From Flavihumibacter fluvii (GTDB lineage: Bacteria; Bacteroidota; Bacteroidia; Chitinophagales; Chitinophagaceae), in assembly GCF_018595675.2 (NCBI RefSeq), contig NZ_CP092333.1, positions 644,001 through 708,000 of the forward strand: a stretch of DNA of 64,000 nt. The letters run 5' to 3'. Shown piece after piece: positions 53,580 to 63,306 of this stretch (its first letter is position 1; each line of letters opens with the position of its first letter). The notes under the pieces are model-generated. The model worked only from the letters and a program-made list of their open reading frames with translations. It made no database searches and had not been told where the DNA came from. The translations under genes were made by a program, and so were the position numbers.

Positions 53580-54218
53580 ATGTCGACCCCTGCTGCTGCC
53601 GATAAAGTATTCTTCCAGGACGCTAAACCTGCCGCCATACGGCTCTGGCACTGGCTGCTGGTGGTATTTTTATTTTCATCCGTCATCACTGTTTTATTTG
53701 GTTCCACCCTTTTTAAAACCAAGCCCAATGTGGCGATGGTGCTGGAACAAGTGCAGCAGGAGGGCGGTACAATTTCTGAAAAGCAGGCCTGGGTTGTGGC
53801 GCATGAATTCAGTGATAAATTGTGGATGTTACACAAGTTTATTGGGTATGGGTTATCATTGTTGTTCCTATGGCGGATCATTGCTGAAATTACCCTGTCA
53901 AAAGAGAAAAAACTGTTTGCACGTATCCGCACAGCGGTGCAATATCCCGGCAATTCGCCCGAAAACAACCATTATAAGATGGTGCAGAATACCTACCTGG
54001 TTTTTTATAGTTTGTTTTTGGTGATGGTATTAACCGGATTGATATTGGCTTATGAAGACATCAAATTTTTAAAGCCCATTCATGAACCTGCGGAAGAGAT
54101 CCATGGATTCGTGCAATATGGTTTGTATGGGTTTATCGTCTTCCATATTATTGGCGTGATCAGGGCCGACATGGGCCGGTATGGTGGAATTGTATCAAGA
54201 ATGATAAATGGAAAATAA
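53580..54218 (+). CDS. cytochrome b561-like membrane protein
   Basis: A 212-residue inner-membrane protein with four transmembrane helices. '[15 protein letters not shown]' (His24), '[18 protein letters not shown]', '[21 protein letters not shown]' (two His) supply the likely heme b ligands, as in bacterial cytochrome b561/HyaC-type proteins that carry electrons between quinones and periplasmic partners. The gene is followed by the aldo/keto reductase gene, 1 base away. It may connect the periplasmic copper/heme sugar dehydrogenases of this window to the quinone pool; that link is inference. Confidence 0.88.
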   Translation: MSTPAAADKVFFQDAKPAAIRLWHWLLVVFLFSSVITVLFGSTLFKTKPNVAMVLEQVQQEGGTISEKQAWVVAHEFSDKLWMLHKFIGYGLSLLFLWRIIAEITLSKEKKLFARIRTAVQYPGNSPENNHYKMVQNTYLVFYSLFLVMVLTGLILAYEDIKFLKPIHEPAEEIHGFVQYGLYGFIVFHIIGVIRADMGRYGGIVSRMINGK

Positions 54219-54219
54219 T

Positions 54220-55206
54220 ATGATACCGTTAGCAAAACTTGGCAGTGAAGGGCTTATTACTTCCCGGCTTGGCCTGGGTTGTATGGGCATGAGTGAATTT
54301 TATGGCCATCATGATGATGCAGAGAGCCTGCGTGTATTGGACCGGGCTGTTGATCTGGGCATTGTATTCTGGGATACGGCCGATATGTATGGGCCGTATA
54401 CCAATGAAGTGCTGGTTGGGAAGTCCCTTAAAAAGCATCGGCAAAAAATTCTGCTGGCTACGAAATTCGGATTCGTTCGTGGCGAAGATCCTGCAGCGAG
54501 GGGCATCAATGGCCGGCCCGAATATGTGATGTCTTCCTGTGAAGGCAGTTTAAAAAGACTGGAAACTGATATGATCGACCTTTATTACCTGCACCGCAAG
54601 GATCCGAATACACCGATCGAAGATACGGTTGGTGCAATGGCAAAGCTGGTCAGCCAGGGAAAGATCCGGGGCATTGGCTTAAGCGAAGTTTCAGTTGAAA
54701 CTTTGCGTAAAGCACATGCTGTGCATCCCATCACAGCCGTGCAAAGTGAATATTCTTTATGGACCCGCGATCCGGAGGAAGGTATGTTGAAGGCTTGCAA
54801 AGAATTGGGCATCGCCTTCGTCGCGTATAGTCCATTAGGACGCGGGTTTCTCACAGGACAGATCAAACGCATCGAAGATTTTGAGCCGGATGACTGGCGC
54901 AGGTTTAGTCCAAGGTTCCAGGGGGATAATTTCCGTAAGAACCTGGACCTTGTGGATCAGGTAGCTGCTATTGCTGCAGAGAAGCAATGCACACCTTCCC
55001 AGCTTGCACTGGCCTGGGTATTGGCGCAGGGCGAACATATCTTCCCGATACCCGGTACCAAACGCATCAAATACCTGGAAGAAAATGCAGCTGCGTTCAA
55101 TGTACAATTAAATCCGGATGACCTGTCGCGACTGCACGAGGTATTCAGTGCCGGAGTTGCCGGCGACCGTTATCCCGAATTGGGCATGAAATTTATCAAC
55201 GGATGA
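54220..55206 (+). CDS. aldo/keto reductase
   Basis: I chose ATG 54220 ([11 protein letters not shown]), the base after the upstream stop; ATG 54208 is in frame, overlapping by 11 bases. The protein is an NADPH-dependent AKR of the ~330-residue YajO/AKR13-like type. The catalytic tetrad is visible: Asp and Tyr in '[14 protein letters not shown]', Lys in '[11 protein letters not shown]' and His in '[10 protein letters not shown]'. '[12 protein letters not shown]' and '[11 protein letters not shown]' follow, and the NADPH-site '[14 protein letters not shown]'. It likely reduces an aldehyde or keto-sugar. The stop overlaps the start of the CBM9-like gene (ATGA). Confidence 0.93.
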   Translation: MIPLAKLGSEGLITSRLGLGCMGMSEFYGHHDDAESLRVLDRAVDLGIVFWDTADMYGPYTNEVLVGKSLKKHRQKILLATKFGFVRGEDPAARGINGRPEYVMSSCEGSLKRLETDMIDLYYLHRKDPNTPIEDTVGAMAKLVSQGKIRGIGLSEVSVETLRKAHAVHPITAVQSEYSLWTRDPEEGMLKACKELGIAFVAYSPLGRGFLTGQIKRIEDFEPDDWRRFSPRFQGDNFRKNLDLVDQVAAIAAEKQCTPSQLALAWVLAQGEHIFPIPGTKRIKYLEENAAAFNVQLNPDDLSRLHEVFSAGVAGDRYPELGMKFING

Positions 55207-56009
55207 AACAAGCACCAGATTATATCGCGCATAAAATTGAAGGAGCCATAGTCATCGATGGCGATACCACAAAAAAAGTATGGCAGCACGCTCAATGGAG
55301 TAAGCGTTTTGTAGACATGGTGACCGGCGAACCGGGTATGTATAATACCCAATCGGCCATTGTCTGGAATGATACCCATGTGTATTTTGCTTTTGAAGCA
55401 GAAGAACCATTCCTTGAGGCAAAACTGACAGCCCGCGACAGTATCATTTTTTTAGAGAACGACCTTGAGCTGCTGATCGATGGGCAGGATTGTTATTATG
55501 AATTGGAGATCAACGCTGCCAATACTCTTTACGAGGTTTTCTTTATCTGGAAAGATGCCTATACAAAGGGAAGCCGGTTTGATATTCCGGAGTTTGATGT
55601 TCACCAGCCGCAGGCGTATACATTTGGCGGTGATTATGATCGCACCGGAGCCAGTTTCTGGAAGGGAAGGCATCCCCGCGGAATCAGGTGGGCATTTACA
55701 AATTTTGATTTGCCGGGACTGGAAACTGCCGTGCAGTTGCAGGGATCGCTTAATGATCACCGTGATATCGATAAAGGCTGGACTTTGGAAATTGCCATCC
55801 CCTGGACCAGCCTTGGTTTGCTGGCCAACGGCCGGTCCATTCCGCCCCGGGAAGGTGATATATGGAATATGTTTCTCGGAAGGTTCCAGAAACTGATGGC
55901 CGGCGGACAGGAAGTGACACCACATCCGGCTATGGCAATGACTTCACATGGTGTGTATGATACACACCTGCCTGATAAGTGGAGCAAAATATTATTTAGA
56001 ACTTATTAG
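55203..56009 (+). CDS. CBM9-like carbohydrate-binding protein without signal peptide
   Basis: A 268-residue beta-sandwich protein of the CBM9-like type (DOMON-like). Motifs: '[19 protein letters not shown]', '[19 protein letters not shown]', '[21 protein letters not shown]' in parts ('[18 protein letters not shown]'), '[10 protein letters not shown]' and '[14 protein letters not shown]'. Secreted members bind xylan or reducing sugar ends; this one lacks any export signal, so a cytoplasmic or co-exported role is implied. It overlaps the aldo/keto reductase gene by 4 bases at the start. At its end it overlaps the facing MGH1-like gene by 14 bases. Confidence 0.85.
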   Translation: MKQAPDYIAHKIEGAIVIDGDTTKKVWQHAQWSKRFVDMVTGEPGMYNTQSAIVWNDTHVYFAFEAEEPFLEAKLTARDSIIFLENDLELLIDGQDCYYELEINAANTLYEVFFIWKDAYTKGSRFDIPEFDVHQPQAYTFGGDYDRTGASFWKGRHPRGIRWAFTNFDLPGLETAVQLQGSLNDHRDIDKGWTLEIAIPWTSLGLLANGRSIPPREGDIWNMFLGRFQKLMAGGQEVTPHPAMAMTSHGVYDTHLPDKWSKILFRTY

Positions 56010-57642
56010 TACCGGGCTTGATCTCAAATATATTTGATCCGCCACCCCAGGTAAGTTTCAGTTTCATCGGGACATTCGATTCTACCACTAAATCTGGTTT
56101 TTGCTTTATGTTATTTCTTGTTCCGCAACGGAAAGACAGTAGTCCGTCTTTTCCAATCGGGTAACGTTCGATCCCATGTTCTTCCAGCAGGCGTACATCC
56201 CAGTTAATGGTTTGATCCTGCAGGTTGGAAGTAATACCAAAAATGCTTTCAAACATCACTGAAATGGGAACAAGGCCGGTCCACCCGATAAATTCCTTGC
56301 GGGCCAGGAAACCCGGCTCAGTGCTTTCGGGCGCATAATATTCAAAGAAGGTGCCGGTATTCTTAAATACTTCCATCACCTGCTGGTGGTGTTTCCTGGC
56401 AATGTCAAAAGCGAGTTCATGAAAACCTTTGTTTTTCAATCCGGCAATGATCATGTAATTCGTCGGTGCCCAAACACCACCTTGCCAGTATCGGCCATCG
56501 GCCTGGTATTTTTCATGATCGGCAGGGATAGATGCAACAGGGTGTTTACGGGCAAATGTTTTGGTATCGCTCAGGTGCGCAACAAATCGTTTCAGTTCTT
56601 CCTGATCGAGTATATCGGTCCAAAGCGCCCAGTATGCACCAATGCTTTTCAGTGTGCCCAGGGAACCATCGGCATAACGGTCATAAAAGAACGCCGTTTT
56701 TGGATCCCAGAGTTTTTCCTTGATATATTTTTTGAGGAATTTGGTTTCCTCTTCAATGTCTTCAATTTCCTGCCAGCGTTCAGTATAGAACCCAAAATCT
56801 ACAAGGATCTTTCCGATATATAATTGTTGCAGGCAGGTATCCAGCCAGGTCATAAACCCATTCGAATAAATGGGATTGTATTGCTTCTGAACCCGGGGTT
56901 GATTATCCATGCCGGTTCCCCAGCCGCTGGACCAATAGGAACCATCCTGCCAGGTACGGTTCAGCCGCAGCCACTGGTAGTAAGCGCATAGCACCGGGAA
57001 AATTTTATGGATCCTGCCAAGGTCGCCAAACTGCTGGTAATAGGCCAGCTCACTCCAGGGGATCAGGTTAGGGCCTGTACTGGTAGGATCATAGCGGTGG
57101 AAACAATCGCCCCCCGTCTTGCCCCACATTTCACGCGAGATAAAACCATCGGGATGTTGTTTTGCATAGAAATTATTCAGAGTCTGCTGAAAAGGATAAG
57201 CGCGAGTACCATAGCGGGCGAAAAGTGTGATAAAGGTCGAGTCCCACATAAAAATATTGCCATTGTACGCCGTGTCAATGTAAGAACAGGTAAATCCCGA
57301 TTGTGGTGCCGGGTCTTTGATGTTACCAATAGCTATCTCCCAGGCACGCCAATACATGTCAATGGCCTGCTGGTTGCCTTTCCAGATAGGGGAAGGCAGG
57401 ATCTCCCGCGCCTGTTTAAATGTAGGAGCAGGCACAAGTACAGGCCTGGCTCCCCTGAATTCATTTTCGGTTACAAAAATATTTTTGATGTAAGTATTCT
57501 TGTAAGGTGAATTTTCATCACCATCAATAAAATTTTTTTCGGGTGATTTCTCACGAGCCTGCAAAGCCGAATTAGGTATGGCAGCAGAGCCGGCGATCAA
57601 GGCAGCATTACGCAAAAATTTACGGCGCGAATCCATATGCAA
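55996..57642 (-). CDS. MGH1-like glycoside hydrolase with Tat signal
   Basis: A 548-residue protein. The N-terminus 'MDSRRKFLRNAALIAGSAA' is a Tat signal; start either MHMDSRRKF at 57642 or ATG 57636. The (alpha/alpha)6 barrel of MGH1-like/GH63-like enzymes is shown by 'YWRAWEIAIGNI', 'NGNIFMWDSTFITLFARYG', 'HPDGFISREMWGKTGGDCFHRYDP' in parts ('DGFISREMWGKTGGDCFHRY'), 'YWQGGVWAPTNYMIIAGL' and 'FFEYYAPESTEPGF'. The Asp in 'MWDSTF' and Glu in 'FEYYAPE' are plausible catalytic acids. It ends the sugar-oxidation region. A relative with a lipoprotein signal is at 27699-29306. Confidence 0.88.
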   Translation of the reverse strand: MHMDSRRKFLRNAALIAGSAAIPNSALQAREKSPEKNFIDGDENSPYKNTYIKNIFVTENEFRGARPVLVPAPTFKQAREILPSPIWKGNQQAIDMYWRAWEIAIGNIKDPAPQSGFTCSYIDTAYNGNIFMWDSTFITLFARYGTRAYPFQQTLNNFYAKQHPDGFISREMWGKTGGDCFHRYDPTSTGPNLIPWSELAYYQQFGDLGRIHKIFPVLCAYYQWLRLNRTWQDGSYWSSGWGTGMDNQPRVQKQYNPIYSNGFMTWLDTCLQQLYIGKILVDFGFYTERWQEIEDIEEETKFLKKYIKEKLWDPKTAFFYDRYADGSLGTLKSIGAYWALWTDILDQEELKRFVAHLSDTKTFARKHPVASIPADHEKYQADGRYWQGGVWAPTNYMIIAGLKNKGFHELAFDIARKHHQQVMEVFKNTGTFFEYYAPESTEPGFLARKEFIGWTGLVPISVMFESIFGITSNLQDQTINWDVRLLEEHGIERYPIGKDGLLSFRCGTRNNIKQKPDLVVESNVPMKLKLTWGGGSNIFEIKPGTNKF

Positions 57643-57820
57643 AGTATTTAAAGAAATTTAGCCCTTATTTGGCAAGTAATCCAATTCTCGCTAAGATATT
57701 GTTCATGAATATCCGTAATATGTGCAAAAGCGGAAATTATTCTTCAAAATGCGCAGGGTGTTTTCAGCCAGCTAATCCCGAAATAATGCGGTAATTTGAT
57801 GCTTAAATTTATCTCCTGAA

Positions 57821-60800
57821 ATGCGCAGCACTGTCTCGTTTTCCCTGTTCGTTATGTTCTCATTTTTATTTTCGGGATGTTCACAGCATGTTCAAAACCC
57901 AGTACTGCTTGAACTCATTCCCCCCGAAAAAACCGGTATCTTTTTTTCAAATGAGATCCATGAAGATGAAAACCTCAATATCTTAACCTTCGAGTACTTT
58001 TATAATGGTTCCGGCGTGGGCATCGGTGATTTTAATAATGATGGATTGCCTGATCTCTTCTTTAGTTCCAACATGGGGAAAAGCAGGCTGTACCTGAACA
58101 AAGGAGGCCTCAGCTTCCGTGATATCACCGATTCTTCCGGCATAAATACCCTGGGGAAATGGGCATCGGGGGTTTCCGTGGTGGATATTAACCAGGATGG
58201 GTTTGATGATATTTATGTCTCTTTCGGTGGTCCATATCCTGCTGAAAAAAGGGCGAATGCTTTTTACGTTAATAATCGTAATAATACATTTACAGACAGG
58301 GCGCAGGAATATGGACTGGCGGATACCGGCCATAGTGTGCAGGCAGTTTTTTTCGATTATGACAAGGATGCTGACCTGGATATGTACCTGCTGACCAATA
58401 TCACAGATGAGACCGGCCCGAATATAATCCGCCCCAAACGTAATAATAGTGAAATGGCTAATACCGACCGTTTATACCGGAACGATAGCGGCAGGTTCAC
58501 TAATGTTTCAAAGGATGCTGGTATCACCAAAGAAGGGTATGGCCTGGGGGTTGCTGTAACTGATATCAATGAGGATGGGTGGCCTGATATTTTTGTGTCG
58601 AATGATTACTTGTCCAATGACCTGCTTTATATCAATAACCGGAACGGCACTTTTACAGACCAGGCATCAACTGCGTTCAGGCATACCAGCTATTCTGCCA
58701 TGGGAAATGATGTTGCTGATATTAACAATGACGGGAAGCCTGATATCATAGAAGTGGATATGCTGCCTCCGGATAATTACCGGAAAAAGATGATGCTGGG
58801 GGCTACGAACAATGAGCGCTTTCGTTCTGAGATCCAGTATGGCTATGCCCCGCAGTATATGCGGAATACCCTGCAACTCAACAGGGGATTGGGACCGGAC
58901 GGAACCCCAACCTTCAGTGAGATTGCGCAGTTGTCTGGCGTAGCGGCCACAGATTGGAGCTGGAGCCCCTTGTTTGCTGACCTGGATAATGACGGATGGC
59001 GTGATCTGGTGATCACCAATGGTTATCCCCGTGATATTACGAATCGTGATTTCATCAATTACAGGGCCCAGGACCTGATGCAGGCCCACCAGGGGGAAAG
59101 CCTCCCCCAAAAAAGGTTTTCAGCCCTGCAGCAACTTGATGGTGCCTTACTGCATAATTTTGTCTATCAATACCAGAAAGACCTCCATTTTAAAGATGTT
59201 TCTGCAGCATGGGGCTTCACACAAAATGCGTATTCTAACGGAGCTGCTTATGCGGACCTGGATAATGATGGCGACCTGGACCTGGTGATGGTGAATACCG
59301 GCCAGCCTGCATTTATTTACAGGAATAATGCAGACACCCTGGTCCATCACCATTTCCTGAATATTTCCCTGCAAGGTCCAGGTGGAAACATTGATGGCTA
59401 TGGGGCAAAGATCAGCTTGTATGCAGACAGCCTTGCACTTTTTCATGAGCATTACCCTGTGCGGGGTTACCAGTCTACCGTAGAAAAAAGCATCCATTTT
59501 GGATTAGGGGAAAAAAGCAGGATTAATTCATTGGTGATCACCTGGCCAGATGGTAAAATGCAAAGCCTCAAAAATATCCAGGCTGACCAGCCTTTGCTGC
59601 TGAATTATGCAAATAGCGGAATGCCAGGCAAACAAGTCCGGGTGGAATCTGGCATAGTATTCAATACCGCTAATCATACATATGGAATTAATTTCCAGCA
59701 CAAGGAAACGCCCTATACCGATTTCAATATCCAGCCATTATTGCCACATAAGTTTTCACAAAGTGGTGCCGGAATTGCAGTTGGCGATATTAATGGTGAC
59801 GGCCTCGAAGATTTTTTCGCAGGTGGGGCCTATAATCAATCGGGCCAGGTATTCATGCAACAAGCTAATGGCGGTTTTAAGGCCAAAGCGCTGGTCGAAG
59901 GAAAGAAGCCCGAAGAAGACATGGGGGTATTGTTGTTTGATGCGGATAATGACAAGGACCTGGATCTTTATATCGTTAGTGGTGGAAACGAATATGCGGC
60001 AGGCTCAAAGTATTACCAGGACCGGTTATACAAGAATGATGGCCTTGGTGTTTTTACATTGGATCCCACTGCACTGCCTGTAGAAACTGCCAGTGGTTCC
60101 TGTGTTGTAGCCACAGATTTTGATGGCGATGGTGACCTGGATCTTTTTGTAGGTGGGCAGATCACTCCCCAGCATTATCCTGAAAGTGGCAGAAGTTTCC
60201 TGCTTGAAAATAAGGGTGGCCGGTTTATTGAGGTAACCGATAAAAGGGCGCCGGGATTAAAGAATACAGGTATGGTAAATGCTGCTATTTGGTCTGATTT
60301 CAATAATGATACAAAACCCGACCTGGTCATTGCCGGAGAATGGATGCCCATCACCGTGTTTATGAATAATGGCAATCAGTTAATAAATGTCACCAAAGAG
60401 CTAGGGCTTGAGAAAACCATTGGTTGGTGGAACAGTATCCAGGGGGGAGATTTTAATGGTGATGGCCAAACTGATTTTATTGTCGGCAACCTTGGTACCA
60501 ATAGCAGATACACTACTTCTGATCTTAGTCCCCTGCAGATTTACCTGCATGATTTCAGTAATACAGGACACCGGGAGGCGATCATCACGTATACTGAAAA
60601 CGGGGTCAGTTATCCCATCCATCCAAGGGATGATCTTATGCAGCAGTTACCCGGATTAAGAAAGAAGTTCCCCTTATACGCCGATTATGCGAAAGCTGGA
60701 ATAAAGGATTTGTTTTCTCCGGAATTATTACAACAAGCCGTTACCATCAGGGCTAATACATTCCAGACGGTACAGCTGCAGAATAATGGCAATAAGCCCT

Positions 60801-61324
60801 GGTTCATCAAGGCATTGTGTGTTGAAGCACAATTCGCGCCGGTATTTGGTATAATGGCCAATGATTATGATGGCGATGGGGTAGAAGATGTTTTATTGTC
60901 TGGTAATTTCTATGGTGCTGAGGTCATCAATGGACAATACGATGCGTTTAAAGGTCTTTTCCTGAAAGGAATCGGCAATGGTGATTTTAAGGTAACCGAA
61001 AACGGTTTTCGGGTGGAAGGGGATGGAAAGGGGCTTGCAGAGATTTTAACAAAGAAAAATAACCCATTGGTGCTGGCCGCATTAAATAATGATTCAATGG
61101 TTGTCCTCGAACATAAGGCAGGTAATGTTCATCAAATCCTGAAAGCCGGAGCTGATGATGCCTACGCGATTATCAGGATGAAAAACGGCAGGTCATATAG
61201 GAAGGAATTGTATTATGGATCAGGGTACTTATCTGCCCCGGGAAGATACCTGTATATTCCAAAAAATGCGGCACAGGTGGAAGTATATACCTATAATGGG
61301 GTAAAGCGAAAGTTAGTGTTTTGA
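57821..61324 (+). CDS. FG-GAP/VCBS-repeat, UnbV/ASPIC-domain lipoprotein (second)
   Basis: A 1167-residue lipoprotein (signal 'FVMFSFLFSGCSQH'). As in the paralogue at 30264-33632, Ca2+-binding FG-GAP repeats ('GDFNNDGLPDLFFSSNMG', 'DINQDGFDDIYVS', 'DLDNDGDLDLVMV', 'DINGDGLEDFFAGG', 'DFDGDGDLDLFVGGQ') form two beta-propellers around a UnbV/ASPIC domain at ~510-595 ('LNISLQGPGGNIDGYGAKI', 'EKSIHFGLG', 'LVITWPDGKMQSLKNI'). It is not in the susC/D operon here but convergent to it: the gene end overlaps the small lipoprotein gene by 12 bases. The upstream 178 bases carry its promoter. Function unknown, perhaps surface glycan binding. Confidence 0.92.
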   Translation: MRSTVSFSLFVMFSFLFSGCSQHVQNPVLLELIPPEKTGIFFSNEIHEDENLNILTFEYFYNGSGVGIGDFNNDGLPDLFFSSNMGKSRLYLNKGGLSFRDITDSSGINTLGKWASGVSVVDINQDGFDDIYVSFGGPYPAEKRANAFYVNNRNNTFTDRAQEYGLADTGHSVQAVFFDYDKDADLDMYLLTNITDETGPNIIRPKRNNSEMANTDRLYRNDSGRFTNVSKDAGITKEGYGLGVAVTDINEDGWPDIFVSNDYLSNDLLYINNRNGTFTDQASTAFRHTSYSAMGNDVADINNDGKPDIIEVDMLPPDNYRKKMMLGATNNERFRSEIQYGYAPQYMRNTLQLNRGLGPDGTPTFSEIAQLSGVAATDWSWSPLFADLDNDGWRDLVITNGYPRDITNRDFINYRAQDLMQAHQGESLPQKRFSALQQLDGALLHNFVYQYQKDLHFKDVSAAWGFTQNAYSNGAAYADLDNDGDLDLVMVNTGQPAFIYRNNADTLVHHHFLNISLQGPGGNIDGYGAKISLYADSLALFHEHYPVRGYQSTVEKSIHFGLGEKSRINSLVITWPDGKMQSLKNIQADQPLLLNYANSGMPGKQVRVESGIVFNTANHTYGINFQHKETPYTDFNIQPLLPHKFSQSGAGIAVGDINGDGLEDFFAGGAYNQSGQVFMQQANGGFKAKALVEGKKPEEDMGVLLFDADNDKDLDLYIVSGGNEYAAGSKYYQDRLYKNDGLGVFTLDPTALPVETASGSCVVATDFDGDGDLDLFVGGQITPQHYPESGRSFLLENKGGRFIEVTDKRAPGLKNTGMVNAAIWSDFNNDTKPDLVIAGEWMPITVFMNNGNQLINVTKELGLEKTIGWWNSIQGGDFNGDGQTDFIVGNLGTNSRYTTSDLSPLQIYLHDFSNTGHREAIITYTENGVSYPIHPRDDLMQQLPGLRKKFPLYADYAKAGIKDLFSPELLQQAVTIRANTFQTVQLQNNGNKPWFIKALCVEAQFAPVFGIMANDYDGDGVEDVLLSGNFYGAEVINGQYDAFKGLFLKGIGNGDFKVTENGFRVEGDGKGLAEILTKKNNPLVLAALNNDSMVVLEHKAGNVHQILKAGADDAYAIIRMKNGRSYRKELYYGSGYLSAPGRYLYIPKNAAQVEVYTYNGVKRKLVF

Positions 61325-61741
61325 ACTGGCCGAATCGATCCTTGAGAAATAACGGACTTCATACCTTGTTTGGTTTTTTCCTGGAAACAGGGGCTTTTTA
61401 TTTTTTTTGATGGCAAGTTGCTGCCGGTCAATATGCAGGATCGTAAAATCATCGCCAGGGCTCGTGTTATTTACCGACAAGGTGAGTATTGTGTCCTTCA
61501 CCTTGTAAAAGTATAGCTTTTCTTCACCCATGCCTTTGCGAAGGACTGTATTGTCTGGCCTGTATTCATATACTTCACGTGGTGAAGGATCCCTGTTGGT
61601 AAAACTGAACCCGTTATAATTATCATAGATTGAATCAATGCGCCAGGAGCCGATAATGCCGGTTTCCGTGGAAGCGTTGCAGGCGCTGAAAAAAGGGCTT
61701 GCAGTCATCATTAAGAGTAACGCGTATAAAAAGTATTTCAT
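61313..61741 (-). CDS. small lipocalin-like lipoprotein, function unknown
   Basis: A 142-residue lipoprotein (signal 'LLLMMTASPFFSACNAS'). The mature part begins 'GIIGSWRIDSIYDNYNG', like lipocalin-like/DUF-type small lipoproteins of the Bacteroidota, with a beta-rich remainder ('YRPDNTVLRKGMGEEKLYFYKV', 'DTILTLSV', 'FTILHIDRQQLAIKK'). It is downstream of susD but separated from it by a strong terminator at 61762-61816, only 20 bases before its own start. Its 3' end overlaps the facing FG-GAP gene by 12 bases. Confidence 0.82.
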   Translation of the reverse strand: MKYFLYALLLMMTASPFFSACNASTETGIIGSWRIDSIYDNYNGFSFTNRDPSPREVYEYRPDNTVLRKGMGEEKLYFYKVKDTILTLSVNNTSPGDDFTILHIDRQQLAIKKNKKPLFPGKNQTRYEVRYFSRIDSASSKH

Positions 61742-61761
61742 CAGGAAACTATAACAGTATT

Positions 61762-61816
61762 AAAAAAGCCACCCCGGTACCCTTACTTCAAATTTAATTA
61801 AAGTAAAGATACCGGG
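61762..61816 (-). terminator. terminator of the second susC/susD operon
   Basis: On the minus strand CCCGGTA pairs with TACCGGG (forward 61773-61779 and 61810-61816), with inner TTACTT/AAGTAA pairing, then GTGGC and six T (61762-61767). It lies 24 bases after the susD stop. Confidence 0.82.
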
Positions 61817-61839
61817 ATGACGTATTGGGTGCTACTAAA

Positions 61840-63288
61840 TTATTTGAAATTGGGATTCTGTTCCAGAACACCATTGCTCAGGTCGATCTGGCGCTGTGGT
61901 ATCGGGAAAAGGTAATTCTTTGGTCTTTGGAAATTACGTCCGGGTTTCCATTGGCCGCGATCGATCGCGTAGTGTGCTTTTAGGTCAATGATTCCTGCGC
62001 GGTCCCAACGCATCAGGTCCTGGTGGCGCTCGTTCTCACCGGCCAGTTCTACGCGCCTTTCATGGATAAGATCTGCCATGGTTGCATTGGAAACATCGGC
62101 TAGTCCATTGCGGCTTCTCACTGCATTGATCTCATTGTCACCATTGGCGCCAGACCTGATCTTTGCTTCAGCTACCAGCAGGTAAACATCAGCTGCACGA
62201 AGCATGACAATATTCATGTTGTTATCCAATCCGCCATCGGGCCTCCAGTTTACATACTTCAGGAAAAAATAACCGGTGTTGGTGAGTCCGGCCGGAACAG
62301 CCTGTAAACCACCATTTGAAGCACCCGGATCGATCATGTCGCCCACTTTACCCATGGTGTAAGTAAGGCGCTCATCATTGGGTTCAAATTCATCAGCCAG
62401 GTCCTTGATAGGCTCATTGAATCCCCAGCCGCCCCAGGGCCTTGGAGCAGAATAGATGGATGTTACGTTTTCTGTCCAGCCATCTGTGCACTGTATAGAA
62501 AACAACACTTCCGGGTTATTTTTTGTCAAAGCTTTGAAGTTATCGCCAAAGCTTGGTGCCAGCGCATAGGGCCCGGTAATTACTTTATTACCAGTCTCGA
62601 TAGCTTTTGCCCAGTCTTCATGGTATACATAAAATTTGGTAAGATAACCCCAGGCAGCACCTTTGGTAGCCCGGCCGAGATTGTCAGCATCATTTTGCAG
62701 TAACAGGTTTTCTGCCGCAATGGTGAAATCAGATTCAATGATGGCTTTCATTTCATCAATGCTGGCTTTCGGTACATTATATGTGCCGGCGATTACCTGC
62801 TCTTCTGTAATAATGGGCACCTGGCCATAAATACGGTAGAACTGCCAGTACATCAGGCCGCGCATGAAATGGGCCTCACCGAGGATCCTGTTTTTCAAAG
62901 TCTGGTCCATATCGATGTTCGGAACATTGATCAGCACAGCATTTGCACGGGAGATTACTTCATATTTCCTTGACCAGCTATCGTTTAACTGCACGTTACT
63001 AGGCTCGTAAGTGAATTCTTCAATAGCCTGGTCTTCAGGGTGGTCACCTGCCCGCCATTGGTCATCGGAGCAGATATCCCAGGTTTGTTCAGTATGGGCA
63101 AACATGTATTCATCCCCAATGAATGAATACAGGGCATTTGATGCTGCAATGGCATCATCAGCATTGCGGTAAAAGTCGGCGGAGGTTGATTGTCCGTATG
63201 GGGTTGAGATCAGTAAGTCTTTTTTACATCCAACTATTGAAACGACTGTCAACAGGATCAATCCACTTTTTACAACTGTATGTTTCAT
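61840..63288 (-). CDS. SusD/RagB-family surface glycan-binding lipoprotein (second)
   Basis: A 482-residue lipoprotein (signal 'LILLTVVSIVGCKKD'). SusD hallmarks: 'LISTPYGQSTSADFYRNADDAIAASNALYSFIG' in parts ('SADFYRNADDAIAASNALYS'), 'KYEVISRANAVLINVPNID', 'ILGEAHFMRGLMYWQFYRIYG' in parts, 'RAADVYLLVAEAKIRSG', 'EINAVRSRNGLADV', 'HERRVELAGENERHQDLMRW' and the C-terminal 'LFPIPQRQIDLSNGVLEQNP'. It is 18 bases after the partial susC. Its sequence differs clearly from the other SusD here, so it likely serves a different glycan. Confidence 0.96.
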   Translation of the reverse strand: MKHTVVKSGLILLTVVSIVGCKKDLLISTPYGQSTSADFYRNADDAIAASNALYSFIGDEYMFAHTEQTWDICSDDQWRAGDHPEDQAIEEFTYEPSNVQLNDSWSRKYEVISRANAVLINVPNIDMDQTLKNRILGEAHFMRGLMYWQFYRIYGQVPIITEEQVIAGTYNVPKASIDEMKAIIESDFTIAAENLLLQNDADNLGRATKGAAWGYLTKFYVYHEDWAKAIETGNKVITGPYALAPSFGDNFKALTKNNPEVLFSIQCTDGWTENVTSIYSAPRPWGGWGFNEPIKDLADEFEPNDERLTYTMGKVGDMIDPGASNGGLQAVPAGLTNTGYFFLKYVNWRPDGGLDNNMNIVMLRAADVYLLVAEAKIRSGANGDNEINAVRSRNGLADVSNATMADLIHERRVELAGENERHQDLMRWDRAGIIDLKAHYAIDRGQWKPGRNFQRPKNYLFPIPQRQIDLSNGVLEQNPNFK

Positions 63289-63306
63289 GTTACTTTCTTT
63301 AATCTT

